The notes under the pieces are model-generated. The model ran no database searches. It saw only the letters and a list, made by a program, of their open reading frames with translations, and was not told the origin of the DNA. The position numbers and the translations under genes are program-made. From positions 2,542,001 through 2,606,000 of the forward strand of contig OY970120.1 of the NCBI GenBank assembly GCA_963705885.1: 64,000 nucleotides of DNA. The letters run 5' to 3'. The stretch is from MFD01275-c22 sp963705885 (lineage in GTDB: Bacteria; Actinomycetota; Actinomycetes; JACCUZ01). This document shows, in pieces, positions 58,770 through 64,000 of this stretch. Within the stretch, counting starts at the first letter, position 1. Each line of letters starts with the position of its first letter.

Positions 58770-59555
58770 TCAGCTGCTGAGGGTGCCGCGCACGACGCTG
58801 TCGCCCGAGTGGGCCGGGTCGCCGTCGGCCGGCTCGATCGACACGTCCACCACCGGGAACTCGCCGACGTCGACCTGCGCCGGCAGCACGAACCGTCCGG
58901 TCGAGCCGTCGAGCAGCCCGAGCGAGACCAGCCGCTCGGCGTCCTCGTCCAGCAGCCAGACCTCGTAGAACCCGTCGGCCCGCGTGAGCCCGGACACGTC
59001 CAGCGAGAGGACGCGCTCGCCGTCCACGGTCTGCACGGTCGCCTCGCCGGTGCCGGAGCGGTCCGGCAACGCGCTCAGCGAGGCCTGGGCGACGACGGTG
59101 CCCTGAGCGGGCTCGTCCGAGCCGCCGAGCACGGCGCTGCCGCCGACGCCCAGGGCGATGCCGACCAGCGCGGCCGCCGCCGCGACGAGCGCGGTGACGC
59201 CGCGGCCCGACCGCTCCCGGCGGGCGGCGAGCTCGTCGTCGCCGACCGGGGGGCCGACGTCCGGGCCGCCGTCGGCCGGGCCGCTGGCGGCCGTGGTGGT
59301 CGTGACGGTCGCGCCGCCGACGTGCGCGGCCGACAGGCCCAGCTCGGCGACCACGCGGTCCCAGACCTCGGGCGGTGGGGCCACCGGCTGGTCCTCCGGG
59401 GTCACGGCACGCCCCGTCGCCACGACGGCGCGCAGCTGCTCGAGCTCGTCGCGGCACCGGGCGCACGTGGCCAGGTGGTCGTCGAGCCCGGCGGCGTCGA
59501 CGTCCTCGCCGAGGGCGCGCAGGGCGAGGTCCTCGGGGTCGCTATGGCCGGGCAC
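58770..59555 (-). CDS. RskA-type anti-sigma factor with zinc-finger motif
   Basis: 261 residues. The cytoplasmic N-terminus has an HxxxCxxC zinc motif (HLATCARC, about 27-34) of anti-sigma domains and a long Thr/Pro/Asp-rich linker. One transmembrane helix lies at about 120-142 (ALVAAAAALVGIALGVGGSA). An extracytoplasmic RskA domain ends the protein (FYEVWLLDEDAERLVSLGLL). It should hold the sigma factor encoded just upstream, whose 3' end it overlaps by 14 bases, and release it after proteolysis. The inducing signal is unknown. Confidence 0.9.
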   Translation of the reverse strand: MPGHSDPEDLALRALGEDVDAAGLDDHLATCARCRDELEQLRAVVATGRAVTPEDQPVAPPPEVWDRVVAELGLSAAHVGGATVTTTTAASGPADGGPDVGPPVGDDELAARRERSGRGVTALVAAAAALVGIALGVGGSAVLGGSDEPAQGTVVAQASLSALPDRSGTGEATVQTVDGERVLSLDVSGLTRADGFYEVWLLDEDAERLVSLGLLDGSTGRFVLPAQVDVGEFPVVDVSIEPADGDPAHSGDSVVRGTLSS

Positions 59556-60120
59556 CGTCGACCTCCAGACGTTGGCGCAGGCGGCCGAGCGACCGCCGGA
59601 TGTGGCTCTTGACCGTTCCCAGGGGCATGCTCAGCAGGCTCGCGATCTGGGTGTGGGTGAGGTCGTCGTAGAAGGCCAGCGTGATGATCCGCCGGGCCGG
59701 CTCGTCGAGCCGGGACAGCTCCTCGGCCAGCAGGACCCTGGCGGTGACCGACTCGGCGGGTGAGGGCACCGGCGTGGGGTCGGGGCCGAGGGCACGCACC
59801 GCTGCCTCGGTGGAGCGGCGTTCGCGCTCGCGGGCGGCCCAGCGGTCGGCGACCTTGTTCCGCGTGATGCCCAGCAGCCAGCCCGGCAGGCTGCCGGCCT
59901 CGGGTCGGAAACCGGCGCGTCCGCGCCAGGCGGCGACGAAGACCTGCTGGGTCACGTCCTCGGCGTCGTCGCGGTCACCGAGCGCGCGCAGGGCGATCGA
60001 GAACACCAGCGGCGACCACCGCGTGTAGGCCGCGGCCAGCCCCGGCTCGGACCCCGAGCGGAACGCCGCTTCGAGGGCGTGGTCGCGCTCGTCGGTACGC
60101 GGAGCGCCCCCGCGAGTCAT
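59542..60120 (-). CDS. ECF-family RNA polymerase sigma factor (SigK-like)
   Basis: 192 residues. Sigma region 2: TRWSPLVFSIALRALGDRDD then AEDVTQQVFVAAWRGRAGF (about 33-70). Sigma region 4: LTHTQIASLLSMPLGTVKSH (about 155-174). The pairing with an RskA-type anti-sigma resembles SigK/RskA systems. The ATG at 60120 is preceded by GAGGGGGG; longer in-frame readings upstream lack support. The regulon cannot be predicted here. It is divergent from the rib operon. Confidence 0.92.
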   Translation of the reverse strand: MTRGGAPRTDERDHALEAAFRSGSEPGLAAAYTRWSPLVFSIALRALGDRDDAEDVTQQVFVAAWRGRAGFRPEAGSLPGWLLGITRNKVADRWAARERERRSTEAAVRALGPDPTPVPSPAESVTARVLLAEELSRLDEPARRIITLAFYDDLTHTQIASLLSMPLGTVKSHIRRSLGRLRQRLEVDGARP

Positions 60121-60330
60121 CGGCAGCCCCCCTCGCAGGTCCGCGGCTCGCCGGGGCAGCACGTCTCGGCGAGGCACCGTCGGGAGCGGTGCGGTACCGA
60201 GCATGTCGCATCCTCCCGTCGGTCGTGCGGTCACCCCGTCTTCGGAGCCGGCGCCGGTCGCGGATGCGTCCCAGGGGGCGCGGACCCGGGCGTGCGTGGC
60301 AGACTGGTCGCGAAGGAACGAGCACGCGTG

Positions 60331-60465
60331 CTCCGGGGTCGGTGAAATTCCGAGCCGGCGGTGACAGTCCGCGACCCGTGCCTGCCGAGCGACCACCGGC
60401 GGCAGACGCGGTGGACCCGGTGGAACTCCGGGACCGACGGTGAGAGTCCGGATGGGAGGCAGCAC
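60331..60465 (+). promoter_or_regulatory. FMN riboswitch (RFN element)
   Basis: Conserved RFN blocks appear in order: GGGGTCGGTGAAATTCCGA, then GCCGGCGGTGACAGTCCGCG, a variable arm, GGTGGAACTCCGGGACCGAC, GGTGAGAGTCCGGATGGGAG and the closing CAGCACG. This is the FMN aptamer that turns riboflavin genes off when FMN is high. It lies 106 bases before the ribD start. The rest of the 450-base gap 60121-60570 holds the divergent sigma-factor promoter and the hairpin at 60468. Confidence 0.97.
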
Positions 60466-60467
60466 GC

Positions 60468-60511
60468 CGGTCGGCCGACGTCCCGTCCCGGGACGCGCGG
60501 CAGGCCGACCG
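60468..60511 (+). terminator. Likely expression-platform hairpin of the FMN riboswitch
   Basis: CGGTCGGCC (60468-60476) and GGCCGACCG (60503-60511) form a perfect 9-bp stem, with GTCCC/GGGAC able to pair inside. It begins three bases after the aptamer and could serve as a factor-independent terminator when FMN is bound. No T-run follows, so a translational mechanism is not excluded. Confidence 0.55.
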
Positions 60512-60570
60512 TCGGCGACCCTCGCGGGCGCCGACCGCCCCGGAGCGCGCCCGACGACAGGGAGCGCCCG

Positions 60571-61626
60571 GTGGCCACCGAGACCGAGATCGCGGCGATG
60601 CGTCGCGCGGTCGCGCTCGCCGGGTCCGTCGGTGAGGCCACCCGCCCCAACCCGAACGTCGGCGCCGTCGTGCTCGACGCCTCGGGTGCCGTCGCCGGCG
60701 AGGGCCGCCACGAGCGCGCGGGCGGTCCGCACGCCGAGGTGGCGGCGTTGGCCGCGGCCGGCGAGCGGGCCCGCGGCGGCACGGTGGTCGTCACCCTGGA
60801 GCCCTGCGACGCCACCGGCAGGACGGGACCCTGCACCGAGGCTCTGGCGGCGGCCGGGGTGGCCCGCGTGGTCTTCGCCGTCGCCGACCCCACGCCGGCC
60901 GGGGGAGGGGCACGGCGGCTGGCGGCGGGCGGGGTCGCCGTCGAGGGCGGCGTGCTGACCGGGGAGGCCGAGGCCGCCAACGAGCGCTGGCTCACCGCCG
61001 TACGCCGGCAGCGCCCGTTCGTGGTCTGGAAGGTCGCGTCCACCCTCGACGGACGCGTCGCCGCCGCCGACGGCACCAGCCGGTGGATCTCCGGGCCGGG
61101 GTCCCGCGCGGACACCCACCGCCTCCGCGCCGAGTGCGACACCGTCGTCGCCGGGGTCGGCACCGTGCTCGCCGACGACCCGCACCTCACCGTCCGCGAC
61201 GCGCACGGCCGGGTCACCGGCGAGCAGCCGCTGCGCGTGGTGGTCGACTCACGGGGCCGTACGCCCCCCGGCGCGCGGGTCCTCGACGCCGCGGCGCCGA
61301 CCTGGGTCGCGACGGCGGACGAGCTGGGCCGCGGGCCGCACGGCGGGGTCGACCTCGCCGCGCTGCTCGCCGCGCTGTGGGCCAAGGAGCGCCGGCTGGT
61401 GCTGCTCGAGGGCGGCCCCACCCTGGCCGGCGGGTTCCTGCGGGCCGGCCTCGTGGACCGGGTCGTGGCCTACCTCGCACCCATGCTGCTCGGTGCGGGG
61501 GTCCCGGCCCTGGCCGGCACCGGTGTCGCGACGCTCGCCGACCACGTCGGGCTGGAGATCACCGACATGCGGCGGCTCGGGCCCGACGTGCGCCTCACCG
61601 CCCGCCCCGTGCCGAAGGAGGCCTGA
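60571..61626 (+). CDS. ribD: Bifunctional riboflavin biosynthesis deaminase/reductase RibD
   Basis: 351 residues. N-terminal zinc deaminase domain: RPNPNVGAVVLDASG, HAEVAALAAAGERA (zinc His and catalytic Glu, about 51) and LEPCDATGRTGPCTEAL (zinc Cys, about 78-94). C-terminal reductase domain from about 150: VVWKVASTLDGRVAAADGTS, then RWISGPGSRADTHRLRAECD and VLLEGGPTLAGGFLRAGLVD. The GTG at 60571 follows AGGGAG. First gene under the FMN riboswitch. Confidence 0.96.
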   Translation: MATETEIAAMRRAVALAGSVGEATRPNPNVGAVVLDASGAVAGEGRHERAGGPHAEVAALAAAGERARGGTVVVTLEPCDATGRTGPCTEALAAAGVARVVFAVADPTPAGGGARRLAAGGVAVEGGVLTGEAEAANERWLTAVRRQRPFVVWKVASTLDGRVAAADGTSRWISGPGSRADTHRLRAECDTVVAGVGTVLADDPHLTVRDAHGRVTGEQPLRVVVDSRGRTPPGARVLDAAAPTWVATADELGRGPHGGVDLAALLAALWAKERRLVLLEGGPTLAGGFLRAGLVDRVVAYLAPMLLGAGVPALAGTGVATLADHVGLEITDMRRLGPDVRLTARPVPKEA

Positions 61627-61631
61627 GGCTC

Positions 61632-62237
61632 GTGTTCACCGGCATCGTGGAGGAGCTGGGCGAGGTCAGGTCGCTGACCGACCTGGGCGACAGCGTGCGC
61701 CTGACGCTGCACGGCCCGCTGGTCGTCGCCGGCGCCCGGCACGGCGACTCGATCGCCGTCAACGGGGTCTGCCTCACCGTCGTCGACACCGCGGACGGCA
61801 GCTTCACCGCCGACGTCATGCGCGAGACCCTCGACCACAGTGCGCTCGGCGCCCTCGCCCCCGGGTCGCCGGTCAACCTCGAGCGGCCGATGCGTCTCGA
61901 CGGCAGGCTCGGGGGACACCTCGTGCAGGGGCACGTCGACGGCACCGGGGTCGTCGAGGAGCGCACGCGCTCGGAGCACTGGGACGTCGTGCGCATCTCG
62001 CTGCCGGGCGACCTCGCCCGCTACGTCGTGCACAAGGGCTCGGTCACCGTCGACGGGGTGTCGCTGACCGTCGCGTCGGTGGCCGACGGGTCCTTCACGG
62101 TGAGCCTGATCCCCACCACCCTCGGACTGACGACGCTGGGGCGCAAGCAGCCCGGCGACCCGGTCAACCTCGAGGTGGACGTCATCGCCAAGTACGTCGA
62201 GCGGCTGATGGCCGCCCGGCCGACCGAGGAGACCTGA
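61632..62237 (+). CDS. ribE: Riboflavin synthase alpha chain
   Basis: 201 residues made of two lumazine-binding barrels: MFTGIVEELGEV (first, GTG start), SIAVNGVCLTVVD, then GGHLVQGHVDGTGVVEERTR (second) and GSVTVDGVSLTVASV. It dismutates two lumazines to riboflavin and 5-amino ribitylaminouracil. It lies five bases after ribD and is directly followed by the transporter gene. Confidence 0.95.
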   Translation: MFTGIVEELGEVRSLTDLGDSVRLTLHGPLVVAGARHGDSIAVNGVCLTVVDTADGSFTADVMRETLDHSALGALAPGSPVNLERPMRLDGRLGGHLVQGHVDGTGVVEERTRSEHWDVVRISLPGDLARYVVHKGSVTVDGVSLTVASVADGSFTVSLIPTTLGLTTLGRKQPGDPVNLEVDVIAKYVERLMAARPTEET

Positions 62238-62942
62238 GTGGACCTGCTGGACTGGCTCTTCGACGCCACGCTGCACATCGGGAGCAAGGAGATCCTCTGG
62301 CGCGAGATCGTCGGCAACGCCTTCGGCCTGGCCTCGGCACTGGGCGGGATGCGGCGCCGGGTGTGGGCGTGGCCGGTCGGCATCGCCGGCAACGTGCTGC
62401 TGTTCACCGTGTTCCTGGGTGCCGTCTTCGACACGCCGCAGGAGCAGACCCTGTGGGGCCAGGCGGGCCGGCAGGTCTTCTTCGTCGCCGTCTCGGTCTG
62501 GGGCTGGTACCGCTGGAAGCAGGCGCGCGACGGGGGCGGGGCCGGTGACGGCGGCGCGATCGCGCCCCGCTGGGCGACGTGGGCCGAGCGGGCGCAGCTG
62601 GTCGCGCTCTACGCGGTCGGCACCGTGTTCTTCTGGTGGCTGTTCGGGATCATCGGGTCCTACGGCCGGCTCACCGAGGCATGGATCCTCACCGGGTCGA
62701 TCCTGGCGACCTACGGGATGGCGCGGGGGTGGGTGGAGTTCTGGCTCGTGTGGATCGCCGTCGACGCGGTCGGCGTCCCGACACTCGTCAACGCGGGCTT
62801 CTACCCGTCCGCAGTGCTGTACGGCTTCTACGGCGCGTTCTGCGTCGCCGGGTTCGTCACCTGGCTGAGGGTCAGGCGGCGGCTGGACGAACTGGTCACG
62901 GCGGACGCCGTTGCCGCGGGTGACGTGGTCGGGTCGTCATGA
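62238..62942 (+). CDS. PnuC-family vitamin transporter, probably for riboflavin
   Basis: 234 residues with about seven transmembrane helices and the PnuC Trp-rich motifs (VWAWPVGIAGNVLLFTVFLG, SVWGWYRWKQA). C-terminal WLVWIAVDAVGVPTLVNAGF and YGFYGAFCVAGFVTWLR are also typical. PnuC carries nicotinamide riboside, but members under FMN riboswitches in actinobacteria (PnuX) carry riboflavin. Here the gene lies inside the rib operon between ribE and ribBA, so riboflavin is the better guess. The GTG immediately follows the ribE stop. Confidence 0.85.
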   Translation: MDLLDWLFDATLHIGSKEILWREIVGNAFGLASALGGMRRRVWAWPVGIAGNVLLFTVFLGAVFDTPQEQTLWGQAGRQVFFVAVSVWGWYRWKQARDGGGAGDGGAIAPRWATWAERAQLVALYAVGTVFFWWLFGIIGSYGRLTEAWILTGSILATYGMARGWVEFWLVWIAVDAVGVPTLVNAGFYPSAVLYGFYGAFCVAGFVTWLRVRRRLDELVTADAVAAGDVVGSS

Positions 62943-64000
62943 CCGGATCCGTGCTGCTGGACAGCATCCCCCGGGCGGTCGCGGACATCGCGGCCGGCCG
63001 ACCGGTGGTCGTGGTCGACGACGAGGACCGCGAGAACGAGGGCGACCTCGTCGTCGCGGCGTCGAAGGTGACTCCCGAGCTGATGGCGTTCATGATCCGC
63101 CACACCTCGGGCGTCGTGTGCGTCCCCCTGGAGGCCGCCGAGCTGGACCGGCTCAAGCTGCCCCCGATGACCTACGTCAACGAGGACCGCAAGCACACGG
63201 CCTACTCCGTGTCGGTCGACGCCCGCGACGGGATCTCGACCGGCATCTCGGCCACCGACCGGGCCCGCACGGTGCGGGTGCTGGTGGACTCGGCGACCGA
63301 GCCCTACGAGCTGACCCGGCCCGGCCACGTCTTCCCGCTGCGGGCGGTCGAGGGGGGCGTGCTGCAACGCCCGGGGCACACCGAGGCGTCGGTGGACCTG
63401 GCCCGGCTGGCCGGGCTCACCCCGGCGGGCGTCATCGCCGAGATCGTCAACGACGACGGCTCGATGGCGCGCCTGCCGCAGCTGCGGGCCTTCGCCGACG
63501 AGCACGGGCTGGCCCTGGTCTCGATCGCCGACCTCGTCTCGTACCGCCGCCGCACCGAGGTGCTCGTGGTGCGCGTCGCGGAGGCCCGGCTGCCGACGCG
63601 TCACGGCGACTTCCGGGCCGTCGGCTTCCGCTCGACGGTCGACTCGGCGGAGCACCTCGCGCTGGTCCGGGGCGACCTGGGCGACGGCGCCGACGTCCTC
63701 GTCCGGGTGCACTCCGAGTGCCTGACCGGCGACGTGCTGGGGTCGCTGCGCTGCGACTGCGGACCGCAGCTCGACGCCGCCCTGCACGCCGTCGCGGCCG
63801 AGGGGCGGGGTGTGGTGGTCTACCTGCGCGGTCACGAGGGCCGGGGCATCGGGCTGCTGCACAAGGTGGCCGCCTACGGCCTGCAGGACGGGGGCCGCGA
63901 CACCGTGGACGCCAACCTCGACCTCGGGCTGCCGGCCGACGCCCGCGACTTCGGCATCGGCGCCCAGGTGCTGGCGGACCTCGGGGTCCGGTCGGTGCGC
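62939..64000 (+). CDS. ribBA: Bifunctional DHBP synthase / GTP cyclohydrolase II RibBA (3' truncated by window edge)
   Basis: The visible 354 residues include the N-terminal 3,4-dihydroxy-2-butanone-4-phosphate synthase domain: VVVVDDEDRENEGDLVVAAS (about 23-42), HTSGVVCVPLE, STGISATDRARTVR, RPGHVFPLRAVEGGVLQRPG (about 130) and HTEASVDLARLAGL. The GTP cyclohydrolase II domain starts near 215 (VLVRVHSECLTGDVLGSLRC, then DCGPQL with the zinc Cys residues, VYLRGHEGRGIGL at about 297). Sequence runs off the right edge before the stop. The ATGA overlap couples it to the transporter gene. ribH would be expected next. Confidence 0.95.
   Translation, partial: MTGSVLLDSIPRAVADIAAGRPVVVVDDEDRENEGDLVVAASKVTPELMAFMIRHTSGVVCVPLEAAELDRLKLPPMTYVNEDRKHTAYSVSVDARDGISTGISATDRARTVRVLVDSATEPYELTRPGHVFPLRAVEGGVLQRPGHTEASVDLARLAGLTPAGVIAEIVNDDGSMARLPQLRAFADEHGLALVSIADLVSYRRRTEVLVVRVAEARLPTRHGDFRAVGFRSTVDSAEHLALVRGDLGDGADVLVRVHSECLTGDVLGSLRCDCGPQLDAALHAVAAEGRGVVVYLRGHEGRGIGLLHKVAAYGLQDGGRDTVDANLDLGLPADARDFGIGAQVLADLGVRSVR

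Overview
The window is one continuous piece of a high-GC, Gram-positive Actinomycetota chromosome. GC is very high, GTG starts are common, and many neighbouring genes overlap by 1-4 bases (ATGA or GTGA junctions). Marker genes agree: bldD, mihF, a PriA without helicase motifs, RskA-type anti-sigma, and actinobacterial housekeeping order (aspS, rarA, alaS, ruvX-mltG-aroE, aroC-K-B-Q, efp-nusB, pyrR-B-C-carAB, mihF-gmk-rpoZ-coaBC-metK, priA, def-fmt-rsmB, rpe, rib). I cannot name the genus. I see no tRNA, rRNA, CRISPR array, prophage or insertion sequence.

Layout. 1-5442: hisS end, aspS, a convergent two-component system and rarA. 5443-6731: a DUF559-like gene bracketed by two 62-bp palindromic repeats. 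6732-12759: alaS (frameshifted) with two small membrane-associated genes, then ruvX-mltG-aroE. 12760-29330: a type IV pilus island with a Roadblock/DUF4388/GTPase operon, pilB, pilT, pilC, two major-type pilins, minor pilins, a large PilX-like protein, pilD and pilM-N-O-P. 29357-35139: shikimate genes, a peptidase, efp and nusB. 35151-35639: bldD. 35898-45817: the pyrimidine operon (pyrC frameshifted). 46029-52056: mihF to priA. 52053-58759: HAD phosphatase, methyltransferase, secreted phosphoesterase, def-fmt-rsmB, GerW-like gene and rpe. 58770-60120: an ECF-type sigma/anti-sigma pair. 60331-64000: FMN riboswitch and riboflavin operon, cut by the window edge.

The most interesting part is the control of the pilus island. 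Five of its transcription units are preceded by the same element, GCTCAAG then RCCGAT/A, with exactly 16 bases between TCAA and RCCGA. This resembles a WhiG/FliA (sigma-28 family) promoter. The copy before the first pilin sits directly upstream of a good match to a cyclic-di-GMP-I (GEMM) riboswitch. PilB carries an MshEN domain, a known c-di-GMP receptor, and BldD, encoded 15 kb away, keeps its c-di-GMP-binding signature. The sequence therefore suggests a surface-motility regulon read out by c-di-GMP at transcriptional, leader-RNA and motor levels, with a Roadblock/Ras-like GTPase pair as a possible pilus polarity switch.

Two essential-type genes, alaS and pyrC, each contain one apparent extra C that breaks the frame. 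The rest of each protein is intact, so sequencing error is the likeliest cause, but this needs reads to settle.
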